Notes under the pieces: generated by a model | What the model was told of the DNA's origin: nothing | Database searches by the model: none | The model's input: only the letters and a program-made list of their open reading frames with translations | Translations under genes and position numbers: made by a program | NCBI GenBank assembly: GCA_934462715.1 | Contig: CAKSIJ010000002.1 | Coordinates: 1-64,000, forward strand | From: an uncultured Clostridia bacterium | GTDB taxonomy: Bacteria > Bacillota > Clostridia > UBA1381 | DNA length: 64,000 nt | Reading direction: 5' to 3' | Shown: piece by piece, positions 1 through 8,046 of the stretch | How positions within the stretch are numbered: the first letter of the stretch is position 1 | Layout of the letters: every line of letters begins with the position of its first letter

Positions 1-1
1 A

Positions 2-3000
2 GTGAATGACATCACGGGAAAAGATAATATGCAGAGCTTTATAAATGCGCAAGTCGATAAAGGTAATTTTGTTTATGCAAATGAAAAGAGCCAATCATGG
101 TTTTCGACTTTCGGGCTCCGATTGCCCTCAGTGGTTCAAACCTACATTGACTCTAATAAGATAGTACCACAAACTGACCCTAATGTCAATACGGATACGC
201 AAAAAAATTCTGACGGCGATTTATATGACGTTATTTCAGAGAGCAACAGGCTGAATGTGGAAAACCAAGAGCTTAAAGGAATGCTTGAATATTACAAGTC
301 GGAAATGCACAGGACAAGGACGGGAGAAGTTCCGAACTACGAAGCTTTCAGAAAGCTTGCCAACAGGATTGCAAAGGGGTACACGGGCGATACCGATTTA
401 AAGGTTGCAATCTCGGAAGCGTGGAGCATGGCGGCAAAGAGTACAAAATACAAAAACAACACCGAGGAAAGAAACAGGCTTTGGGACAGATACACCGAAA
501 TGGCACAGGATATTTCGTGGGATATTGCAATGAACACGCTTGTCAAGAATGATGAAAATGCAAAGCTTTTTAAGGATATAAAAGCCACTCTGAGGGACAA
601 AAGGATATTTATACCCGAAAGATACAGAAACGACCTTGCCGGCGGATATAACAAGTTTAGGAAGAGGAATTTCGGGAGGTTCAAGCTGACGGCGAACGGC
701 GGCGTGCCGATTGACGTTGTATATGCCGAACTGAACGGCACTTTCGGTGAGATATTCCCGAGCGACATAACCGATCCTATCGAGCAGATTAACTGTATCT
801 GTGAGGTTTTGGAGGATTCATCTATAATATATGAGAATCCATATTCCAATGACCTTGCGGAGGCGGCAAAGTGTATTGAAGATCAATTAACGATAGAGAT
901 TTTGCGGTTAGGCACTCATCTTACAAAGGCTGATAAATACTATGACTCGGCGCAAAGAATGATTGCACATCAGAGAGAAGCGTTTGAGAAAAAGATTAAG
1001 AAGATTAACAGGGAAAGATACAACAAGATTAATCAGCTTAAATGGGAAATGGCGCAAAAGAGCAAGAAGAGAGCTGCCGAAAAACAGGAAACTGTCGACC
1101 GCAACAATCTTTTAAGGCTTGCAAGACGTGTTGAAACCATGCTTAAAAACGGAGTTAAGCAAAGTCCGGCAAAGATTGACGAGCTTTTGGAAAAGCTTAA
1201 CACGGATCTTGAAAATGCCGCAAAGAAAGCTGAGGAGGAAGCAAGGAAAGCCAAAGAAGCGGAGGAAGCCGAAAAAGCGGAGAAAGCCAAAGAGGGAAAT
1301 GCTCTGCCCGACGGAGCGGAATCAACCGAACTTGCAACGCCCGAACGGATAGCCGAAACGGCAGAGGAACAAAATAGCACTGCGGAGGAAACAGCCAAAG
1401 AAGCCGAAAAGGAAGAAAAGCCGGAGGAAAAGAAAAAAGAGCCGGTAAGGCTAAAGCATTTGAGCGATTTGGATTTGGCAGGTATTTCAATCCGTGATGA
1501 AACGGTACAAAAGCTTTTAAATCTTCGGGATTATTACGACAAGGTTAAAGAGAATGAAAACTTTGTACCGAATGAGAGAATTGAGGAGGACTTGGACAGG
1601 CTCGGCAAAACTCATATTAAGGATATGGACATCGATTATGTTCACAGGCTTACAGAGGTTTTGATGAATTTTGTTACAGAGGTTCAAAACAGGAATTACG
1701 AAATCGGAAAGGAAAAGGAAGCGGATATTTACGAAAAGGGTACCCGGATAATAGAAAATGTCAGCAATGCAAAGGGCATGGGACTGAGCGGTATCGGAGA
1801 AAAGGTTGCAGATTACGAAAGAGGATTTTTAAGTCCCGTAAAATTTATGCACAGGGTTACGGGATATAACGACAACGACCCTTTGTACCGCACAACATTG
1901 GAAATACAAAAGGGCGAGCTTCATGACATGATGTACCACATGAAAGCGAACAAGCTTTTTTCAAAATTCATCAACGATAAAAAGTTTATGAAAGGTCTGG
2001 ACGAGTTTTGCGGCTTTGAGGTTACGGAGTACGGTAAGGACGGAAAGGAAACGGGCAAGAAGAACATACGGCTTTCAAGGGGTATGATGATTTCTTTGTA
2101 TTTGCACAACAAGAATGTCGCAAACCAAAAACACATGGTAGACGGCGGCGTTATAGTACCCGATGAAAAGTTATATAAAAAGGGCAGTTATGCAAACGCT
2201 TTTAATGCAGGTCAAAAGGTCTTGTTTGCTCCGGGAGAGATTGCAAAGATTACTCAAAATCTCACCGAACAAGAAAGAATGTATGCAAATGCGGTACATG
2301 AGTATTTTAATTCATTCTCAAAGGAGCGGCTTAACGAGGTATCAAGACAGCTTACCGGAATAGACGTTGCAAGGGTTGAAAACTACTTCCCGATTAACTG
2401 TAATTCCAATTTCACAAAGTCAACGTTCGGCGCACTGGGCGGCGGTGAGATTGAAAACAGCGGTTCATTTAAGGAAAGACAAAAGAACGCAAACAATCCG
2501 ATTGATTTGAGAGATGTTACGGACGTGGTGAACCAATATATCGATATTCATGCAAAGTATGTGGCATTTGCAATACCTGTCAAGAATTTTGAAAGACTGT
2601 ATAATGTTACGCTTTCATCCGCAGATACCGTGACTGTTACGGAACGTGACAAGTACGGCAATGAAAAGGTTGATTCCGTAACAGGTAAGCCTATTACAAA
2701 GGACGTAAGGCAGAATACATATGACGATTCGGTTCAGAGTGCTATAGCAAGGAATTTCGGGGCAGGAGCTAAACAATATATTAATGATTTCCTTGATGAT
2801 ATAAAGGGCGTTAGAAGTGATAAGTCGGGCGGTGCTAAAAAATTCAATTGGATATACAACAATTACGCATTTGCCGTTTTAACCTGTTCGTGGAGTATTG
2901 CACTCAATCAAGCTGCTTCCATACCGTCTGCAATTCCGGAAATAGGCTGTAAGGCAATATTAAAGTCACTCGGGAATTTAGAAAAGGTTGACCTTGAACT

Positions 3001-5044
3001 TATTTCAAAATACACTGCTGCACAATGGAACAGAACGCAGGGCGCATATGATGAAACGGTTGCAAGCTTAAAGGAAGACGGAAAGTGGCTTCCGGTAATA
3101 TTAGACCTCATGACGCATACAGACGCTATCATGACAAGAAAGCTTTGGAAAGCTACCGAATACTACATAAGAGATAAAAGAAAAGATTTAAAGGTAGGAA
3201 GTGACGAGTATTACAGAGCGGTTGCGGAAAAATACGAAAGTCTTATGATGAACACACAGCCTAATACAACGGTAATGGAAAGACCGGGATATTTAAGAGC
3301 GGACAGCTTCACAAGAATGTTACTGCCGTTTATGGGCGAACCGCTGAAAAATGTCAACATCATGTATGACGGCGTTATGGATATGCTCACTCACAGAAAG
3401 TATTACTTAGCTTCAAAGGCAGGAACGGCAGAAGAAATAAAGCTCAGCAAAGAGGCATACAAGGAATCAAAGAAAAGAGCTGTTGCCGCAATTGGTTCAC
3501 AGGTACTGGGACAAATTGTATATGCGGTTGTTGTATCTGTAGGTAAAATGATTGGCGGCGGTATAGCCGGCTGGAAAAGATACGAAGACGAGGAGGGGAA
3601 AATAACTGTTGCAAGCTGGCTGAAGAAAATGGGCGAGGACGCGGTATCTTCATTCTTTACGCAATTTCCGTTCGTGGACGCGGTATACAACATCATAAGC
3701 GCAATTGCAAAACAAGAAGTATATTTCGGTGACGAGATTATTACAACACAAATGATTAACGAAGTCGGCGAAACGTTGGTCAAGAGCGTACCGTTTTGGA
3801 AAGCGGCATTTCAGGGAAAAAAGACTTGGCAGGAATCGGTAAAACAAGCGTATGCTACTGCGGAGGTTTTCAGCAGACTGTTCGGAATACCTTTGAAAAA
3901 CTTTGTTAATTTCGGCGAATCGATTGCAGGGGGAGTTTTCAATGTTGCATTTATGGGAAACAGCAATATAGGGGACTACATGAAAGAAAGATTTATGTCG
4001 GCGGCGGTTGCAAAATCGGAAAATGACAAGGGCGAGGAAAAATACACGCCGTCCGAAAGAGTGTATAACATTTTGTACCGTGCGTTCAAAACGGGCGATG
4101 TTGAAGCGTACGACAAAATATTTAAGGATCTGACCGATTCGAGGGTTAGCCCCTCTGACATCGAGGCGGCAATGAAAAGAAAGGCTGCTAAAGATGAGAA
4201 CTTTAACTATGACAATTCTCTCGGCTTCTATTCGGGCATGGAACAGGAAATCGATTATGAGGAATACGAAAAGTATTACAAAACCGCAGAAAAGCTTGAT
4301 ATAACCGATGAGAATCTGCGCAAGGGCGTTGATATTGTCAACAGCGACAAGCCATATAAGGAAATGTTTGCCGACATGAAAGACTTCATTAAGGGCATGG
4401 ACGATAAGCAAAAGGAATTTTTCACAAAGCTTGCACAGGCGAAATACTCGGCAGAGGAACTTTCGGACGATAAATACAAAGAATTTTCGCAAAACAGAAA
4501 CGCTATTCAGCAGGAGTTGCTCTCAAAGGTCAGAACAGACGGCTTAAACAATGCCGGTAAATCCGATGTTCAGAAAAAAATTAATACATACGCCGAAGCA
4601 ATTGCTTTGAGGGACGCTTCAAACGGCGATTATAACCTTGACACCGAATGGATTCTTGAAGCGGAAAAATCAAAAGAATCTATCGGCTGTGATACGGCTG
4701 AATTTATCAGACTTTATAATGATTACGGCAAGTCGGTTTATTCAAAACAGAATGTTTTTGCAACGAGTCACGGCTATAATGTGGAGGTTTATTTAAAATA
4801 CTGCAAGGCAAAAGCAAAATACGGTATCGATACCGAAAAGGACGAAAAGGGCAACATTATTAAGGGCAAGTCCAAACAGGATAAGGTTATTAATATTATT
4901 TCGAATCTTGACGTTTCCAATGAGGAAAAGGCTATGCTTTTCGGTATGGAGTATAAGAGCAACGACCATAACCCGTGGGCGAAGTATCAAAAGGCTAATT
5001 ATCAGAAGTTTGAGGCAGACAAGAAGAAAAAGAATAAAAAATGA
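2..5044 (+). CDS. Giant prophage protein, 5' end cut by window (putative internal virion/polyvalent protein)
   Basis: The reading frame is open to the window edge, so the GTG at base 2 is probably not the true start and the protein exceeds 1680 residues. I do not recognise a specific family. It is largely hydrophilic, with Lys/Glu-rich helical stretches near residues 320-380 and a low-complexity Glu/Lys/Ala segment near 385-480. Two hydrophobic stretches lie near 950-980 (around NYAFAVLTCSWSIALNQ) and 1163-1190 (around GQIVYAVVVSVGKMIGGG). The C-terminus is very lysine-rich. Its position 14 bases before an endolysin and its size suggest a phage structural or DNA-ejection protein; large internal virion proteins and large polyvalent proteins have this general build. 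Phage origin is inferred from size and neighbour, not from a signature motif. A conjugative-element protein is the main alternative. Confidence 0.6.
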   Translation: MNDITGKDNMQSFINAQVDKGNFVYANEKSQSWFSTFGLRLPSVVQTYIDSNKIVPQTDPNVNTDTQKNSDGDLYDVISESNRLNVENQELKGMLEYYKSEMHRTRTGEVPNYEAFRKLANRIAKGYTGDTDLKVAISEAWSMAAKSTKYKNNTEERNRLWDRYTEMAQDISWDIAMNTLVKNDENAKLFKDIKATLRDKRIFIPERYRNDLAGGYNKFRKRNFGRFKLTANGGVPIDVVYAELNGTFGEIFPSDITDPIEQINCICEVLEDSSIIYENPYSNDLAEAAKCIEDQLTIEILRLGTHLTKADKYYDSAQRMIAHQREAFEKKIKKINRERYNKINQLKWEMAQKSKKRAAEKQETVDRNNLLRLARRVETMLKNGVKQSPAKIDELLEKLNTDLENAAKKAEEEARKAKEAEEAEKAEKAKEGNALPDGAESTELATPERIAETAEEQNSTAEETAKEAEKEEKPEEKKKEPVRLKHLSDLDLAGISIRDETVQKLLNLRDYYDKVKENENFVPNERIEEDLDRLGKTHIKDMDIDYVHRLTEVLMNFVTEVQNRNYEIGKEKEADIYEKGTRIIENVSNAKGMGLSGIGEKVADYERGFLSPVKFMHRVTGYNDNDPLYRTTLEIQKGELHDMMYHMKANKLFSKFINDKKFMKGLDEFCGFEVTEYGKDGKETGKKNIRLSRGMMISLYLHNKNVANQKHMVDGGVIVPDEKLYKKGSYANAFNAGQKVLFAPGEIAKITQNLTEQERMYANAVHEYFNSFSKERLNEVSRQLTGIDVARVENYFPINCNSNFTKSTFGALGGGEIENSGSFKERQKNANNPIDLRDVTDVVNQYIDIHAKYVAFAIPVKNFERLYNVTLSSADTVTVTERDKYGNEKVDSVTGKPITKDVRQNTYDDSVQSAIARNFGAGAKQYINDFLDDIKGVRSDKSGGAKKFNWIYNNYAFAVLTCSWSIALNQAASIPSAIPEIGCKAILKSLGNLEKVDLELISKYTAAQWNRTQGAYDETVASLKEDGKWLPVILDLMTHTDAIMTRKLWKATEYYIRDKRKDLKVGSDEYYRAVAEKYESLMMNTQPNTTVMERPGYLRADSFTRMLLPFMGEPLKNVNIMYDGVMDMLTHRKYYLASKAGTAEEIKLSKEAYKESKKRAVAAIGSQVLGQIVYAVVVSVGKMIGGGIAGWKRYEDEEGKITVASWLKKMGEDAVSSFFTQFPFVDAVYNIISAIAKQEVYFGDEIITTQMINEVGETLVKSVPFWKAAFQGKKTWQESVKQAYATAEVFSRLFGIPLKNFVNFGESIAGGVFNVAFMGNSNIGDYMKERFMSAAVAKSENDKGEEKYTPSERVYNILYRAFKTGDVEAYDKIFKDLTDSRVSPSDIEAAMKRKAAKDENFNYDNSLGFYSGMEQEIDYEEYEKYYKTAEKLDITDENLRKGVDIVNSDKPYKEMFADMKDFIKGMDDKQKEFFTKLAQAKYSAEELSDDKYKEFSQNRNAIQQELLSKVRTDGLNNAGKSDVQKKINTYAEAIALRDASNGDYNLDTEWILEAEKSKESIGCDTAEFIRLYNDYGKSVYSKQNVFATSHGYNVEVYLKYCKAKAKYGIDTEKDEKGNIIKGKSKQDKVINIISNLDVSNEEKAMLFGMEYKSNDHNPWAKYQKANYQKFEADKKKKNKK

Positions 5045-5058
5045 AAGGATAGGTTATT

Positions 5059-5691
5059 ATGACAACGGAAGAAAAGAGAAATTTGATTGTGAGGTCCGCA
5101 CTTTCGAGGGAGCGGAAAAATAAGTATTCGCAATCAGCGGATAAAAGGACGAGGATTGAGAGCGGCTTTGGGGACTGCTCGGGGACTGTTTGGTATTGGT
5201 ATTATAAATTACTGGGCATGAATATCGGCGGAAATACCGAAGCACAGATTAACAAGGGGCGCAGGGTTGATGTTGCGATTAACAACGGCGTTCCCGATGA
5301 AAAAAATATGAGAAAGGGGGATTTATTGTTTTTCAGAGGGCAGGATAACAGCAGAACAGACGGCGTCGGTCACGTTGAGATGTATATCGGTGACGGGAAG
5401 ATTTTCGGTCATGGCTCGGGGGTCGGCGGCACCGTTAAGGTTATGAGCGAGTATTGCAAGATGAGGCAAGGACAGAAAAGCACAGAGAAGCTGAAAAACA
5501 AAGGGCTGATTTGCGTTAAGAGGTATATTGAAGATGATGAGCTGACCGAGGTTAATGACATTGTTTGGGAATTGGCTCACAGGGGGATTGTTTCTGATTC
5601 GGATTTGTGGGTTAAAAAACTGGGTGATGATGTTAATGCTTATTGGCTGGCGAGAAAAACGGTGCAGTTTTTGAGAGAACATGACGTGTAA
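5059..5691 (+). CDS. NlpC/P60-family prophage endolysin
   Basis: A 210-residue cell-wall peptidase, expected to cut stem-peptide bonds of peptidoglycan at host lysis. The catalytic cysteine sits in GFGDCSGTVWYW (near residue 40) and the histidine in GVGHVEMYIGDG (near residue 97), followed by GHGSG, the classical NlpC/P60 order. About 45 C-terminal residues (DIVWELAHRGIVSDSDLW, then DVNAYWLARKTVQFL) form a small helical module seen after catalytic domains in Clostridia phage lysins. There is no signal peptide, so release would need a holin, which is not visible here. The ATG at 5059 follows AAGGAT with short spacing and starts 14 bases after the giant phage gene; the two are probably co-transcribed and end at the hairpin at 5771-5815. 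Confidence 0.88.
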   Translation: MTTEEKRNLIVRSALSRERKNKYSQSADKRTRIESGFGDCSGTVWYWYYKLLGMNIGGNTEAQINKGRRVDVAINNGVPDEKNMRKGDLLFFRGQDNSRTDGVGHVEMYIGDGKIFGHGSGVGGTVKVMSEYCKMRQGQKSTEKLKNKGLICVKRYIEDDELTEVNDIVWELAHRGIVSDSDLWVKKLGDDVNAYWLARKTVQFLREHDV

Positions 5692-5770
5692 GGCTGACAA
5701 CTTTTTGACAACTTGGTGTGGCTTTTTTTAGCCTTTTTGAGCGGAGTTTGACAGGGTGTGAAAATGAAGA

Positions 5771-5815
5771 AAAACCGCATAAACACTTGATTTGTAGGTG
5801 TTTATGCGGTTTTTG
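5771..5815. terminator. Bidirectional terminator between prophage genes and tRNA-Ser pair
   Basis: A perfect inverted repeat, AAAACCGCATAAACAC against GTGTTTATGCGGTTTT, with an 11-base loop. It has T-runs on the right (plus strand) and, because of the flanking A-run, on the left (minus strand). It can end the rightward prophage transcript and the leftward tRNA transcript. Confidence 0.85.
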
Positions 5816-5818
5816 ATT

Positions 5819-5909
5819 TGGCGGAGAAGGAGGGATTTGAACCCTCGCGCCGGTTGCCCGACCTACACCCTTAGCAGGGGCGCCTCTTCGGCCTCTTGAG
5901 TACTTCTCC
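5819..5909 (-). tRNA. tRNA-Ser(GCT)
   Basis: Read on the minus strand it forms a complete cloverleaf: acceptor GGAGAAG/CTTCTCC, anticodon stem CGCCC/GGGTG with loop CTGCTAA (anticodon GCT), a long variable arm with stem GTCGG/CCGGC (class II, as serine requires) and T arm GAGGG-TTCAAAT-CCCTC. The discriminator is G and CCA is encoded (bases 5819-5821 on the plus strand). Its 3' end faces the prophage, so it is a plausible attachment site, since tRNA 3' halves are common integrase targets. Confidence 0.96.
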
Positions 5910-5981
5910 AGACGGGTTTGTCTGCTGCCGGCTGCCGAAGCCGGGTACGAAACAAACAGTACAAATATCATAAAATAAAAA

Positions 5982-6069
5982 TGGAGGAGAGAGTGGGATT
6001 CGAACCCACGGACGCTCGCACGTCACCGGTTTTCAAGACCGGCTCTTTCGACCGCTCAGACATCTCTCC
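5982..6069 (-). tRNA. tRNA-Ser(TGA)
   Basis: The minus-strand fold has acceptor GGAGAGA/TCTCTCC, anticodon stem CCGGT/ACCGG with loop CTTGAAA (anticodon TGA), variable-arm stem GACG/CGTC and T arm GTGGG-TTCGAAT-CCCAC, with CCA encoded. The base before CCA is T (plus-strand A at 5985), so the discriminator would be U73 rather than the G73 usual in bacterial tRNA-Ser. It is upstream of tRNA-Ser(GCT) in one transcription unit. Confidence 0.95.
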
Positions 6070-6087
6070 ATGCCGTCAACAGATAAT

Positions 6088-6116
6088 ATTATAACAGAAA
6101 TATACAGGTTTGTCAA
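6088..6116 (-). promoter_or_regulatory. Consensus sigma-A promoter of the tRNA-Ser pair
   Basis: On the minus strand TTGACA (6116-6111), a 17-base spacer and TATAAT (6093-6088): both hexamers match consensus exactly. The tRNA 5' end is at 6069. A perfect promoter is typical of stable-RNA genes. Confidence 0.9.
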
Positions 6117-6283
6117 CACTTTTTTTGAATTTTTTTTAATTTATAAATGCAATATATAAATTTCACAAATCGCAAGCAATACTAAGCACTGTTTTTAACA
6201 CATTTGAGAATAACCGCTATACATTTTCTCAGACAATAGTTTGTCCGGCAATCTATAACTCAGTTATTTCACAAGAAAACGCT

Positions 6284-6320
6284 GCATGACCTCACCGGAT
6301 ACAATCAAGCAAGGTCATGC
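6284..6320 (-). terminator. Possible murC terminator hairpin
   Basis: Inverted repeat GCATGACCT/AGGTCATGC about 30 bases beyond the murC stop. The T-tract after it on the minus strand is short and interrupted, so it is a weaker call. The rest of 6117-6283 is AT-rich and I see nothing in it. Confidence 0.5.
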
Positions 6321-6352
6321 AATTTTCTCATTTCTTCATGAAACAAACAATA

Positions 6353-7744
6353 TTATTTGTATTCCTTCCCCACCAGTCTGTATCCGACTTCAATAATATC
6401 TCCTGCGCCCATTATAAAGACAATATCACCTGGCTGAACCTCATTTTTCAGAGCATTGCATATATCATCAAAATTCTCAATATATTCGGTATCTATTCCG
6501 CTGTTATTTATCTGTTCTGCCAGAACCGACGCTTTTGTATAGCCGTCAAAATTTTCTCTTGCGGCATAAATATGAGTCATTATAAGTTTATCCACACCCT
6601 TAAAGCATTTCAAAAAGCTCTGCCACAGCGTTTTTGTTCTTGTATATGTGTGTGGCTGAAACACACACCAAATTTTGTTATGTTCAAAATCCCCGGCAGC
6701 CTTTATCGTTGCCTCTATTTCTGTCGGGTGATGAGCATAATCGGCAATGACTGCGGCGCCGTTTAATTCACCGAGCTTTTCAAATCTTCTGTGAATACCG
6801 TGAAAGCTCTCTATTCCCTCTGCATAAACCTCAGGTTCAATACCGAGCAAATCACATACGGCACATACTGCGAGAGAGTTTAACACATTATGCTCCCCCG
6901 GCACGTTCAATTTGATTCTGCAAAGCTTTTCGCCTTTTCTTATAACATCAAACTCCGGATAACCACACATAATTTTCAGATTATCATACCAATAATCGGT
7001 ATTACCGTTTTTACCGTAATATATCACATTAAGCCTATCGCCTCTCAGCGCATACCTTACATTCTCATCGTCACCGTTTGCCACTACAAATCCGCCGTTC
7101 TCGGTCAGCAAAGCAAATTTTCTGAAGCTGTCACATATTTCATCAAGATTTTCAAAAAAATCGAGATGATCTTCTTCAACGTTTGTAACCACGGCGATAT
7201 ACGGAAAGAATTTCAAAAAGCTGTTCGTATATTCGCACGCTTCGGTTATGAAATAATCGGATTTTCCTGCACGAATATTTCCGTCAATTGCGTCAAGCTC
7301 ACCTCCTATGCTGACGGTCGGATCTTTTTTTGCATAAAGAAGCGCATGAGTGAGCATTGCCGTTGTTGTGGTTTTTCCGTGAGTACCCGATATACCGACA
7401 GCTTTTTTATAAAGCTTCATAATAGCACCAAGACACTCTGCACGGTCAATACAACGGATATTGTTATCCTTTGCGGCAACCATTTCGGGATTGTCATTAT
7501 GCACTGCGGCGGTATACACCACAAGCTCCGCACCCTTTACATTTTCTGCCTTATGACCCTCATAGATCACCGCTCCGAGCTTTTCGAGCTTATCTGTTAT
7601 ATGCGATTTCTGTCTGTCAGAGCCGGACACTCTGTATCCCTTCTGCAACAAAATAACCGCCAGTCCGCTCATGCTTATACCGCCGATTCCTATGAAATGT
7701 ATATGTGCGCCGTCCTTTAAATCTGACAATTCAAATCTTTCCAT
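6353..7744 (-). CDS. murC: UDP-N-acetylmuramate--L-alanine ligase
   Basis: Adds L-alanine to UDP-MurNAc using ATP, the first step of the peptidoglycan stem peptide, in the cytoplasm. The 463 residues match the family length. The N-terminal Rossmann loop HFIGIGGISMSGLA binds the UDP-sugar, GISGTHGKTTTTAM is the ATP-binding P-loop, and the Mur-ligase segments NVEEDHLDFF and IADYAHHPTEIEATI are present; GIHRRFEKLG and VFQPHTYTRTKTL lie in the C-terminal domain. It is transcribed alone, from a TTGATT-16-TATAAT promoter at 7922-7949 with a leader of about 170 bases. The start is the ATG after GAAAGG. No other mur genes are adjacent. Confidence 0.97.
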   Translation of the reverse strand: MERFELSDLKDGAHIHFIGIGGISMSGLAVILLQKGYRVSGSDRQKSHITDKLEKLGAVIYEGHKAENVKGAELVVYTAAVHNDNPEMVAAKDNNIRCIDRAECLGAIMKLYKKAVGISGTHGKTTTTAMLTHALLYAKKDPTVSIGGELDAIDGNIRAGKSDYFITEACEYTNSFLKFFPYIAVVTNVEEDHLDFFENLDEICDSFRKFALLTENGGFVVANGDDENVRYALRGDRLNVIYYGKNGNTDYWYDNLKIMCGYPEFDVIRKGEKLCRIKLNVPGEHNVLNSLAVCAVCDLLGIEPEVYAEGIESFHGIHRRFEKLGELNGAAVIADYAHHPTEIEATIKAAGDFEHNKIWCVFQPHTYTRTKTLWQSFLKCFKGVDKLIMTHIYAARENFDGYTKASVLAEQINNSGIDTEYIENFDDICNALKNEVQPGDIVFIMGAGDIIEVGYRLVGKEYK

Positions 7745-7921
7745 AAATATGTCATTTCCTTTCAGTTTTTTGACTGCAATCTAAAATTGCAGCCGATGTT
7801 ATACTATATCCGAACAATATCTGCGCATGAAATTGCCAAAACATACGCAGCCGCAAGCTTTTCAAAGTAAATACTGACAATATAATTGAAAAACAACAGC
7901 TTTACAATTACATACACTATT

Positions 7922-7949
7922 ATTATACCACATTTTCCCGAAAAATCAA
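7922..7949 (-). promoter_or_regulatory. murC promoter
   Basis: Minus strand TTGATT (7949-7944), 16-base spacer, TATAAT (7927-7922). The leader to the murC ATG (about 170 bases) contains no T-box or riboswitch I recognise. Confidence 0.7.
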
Positions 7950-7970
7950 CATCAAAAACACAATTATATA

Positions 7971-8023
7971 AAAAAAACAAGCATAAACAAATGACTCAAC
8001 ATCAAAATTGAGTCATTTGTTTA
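7971..8023 (-). terminator. Terminator after the GLUG/coiled-coil gene
   Basis: Perfect 16-bp arms TAAACAAATGACTCAA / TTGAGTCATTTGTTTA with an 8-base loop, followed on the minus strand by a run of T (plus-strand A7 at 7971-7977). It ends the MMPL-GLUG operon. Confidence 0.88.
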
Positions 8024-8046
8024 TATGCCTAAGCGTTTGACCGCTT

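Noticed and set aside
7750..7915. T-box or riboswitch in the murC leader
   Set aside because: No T-box sequence, specifier loop or known aptamer core was found; only a weak hairpin near the start.
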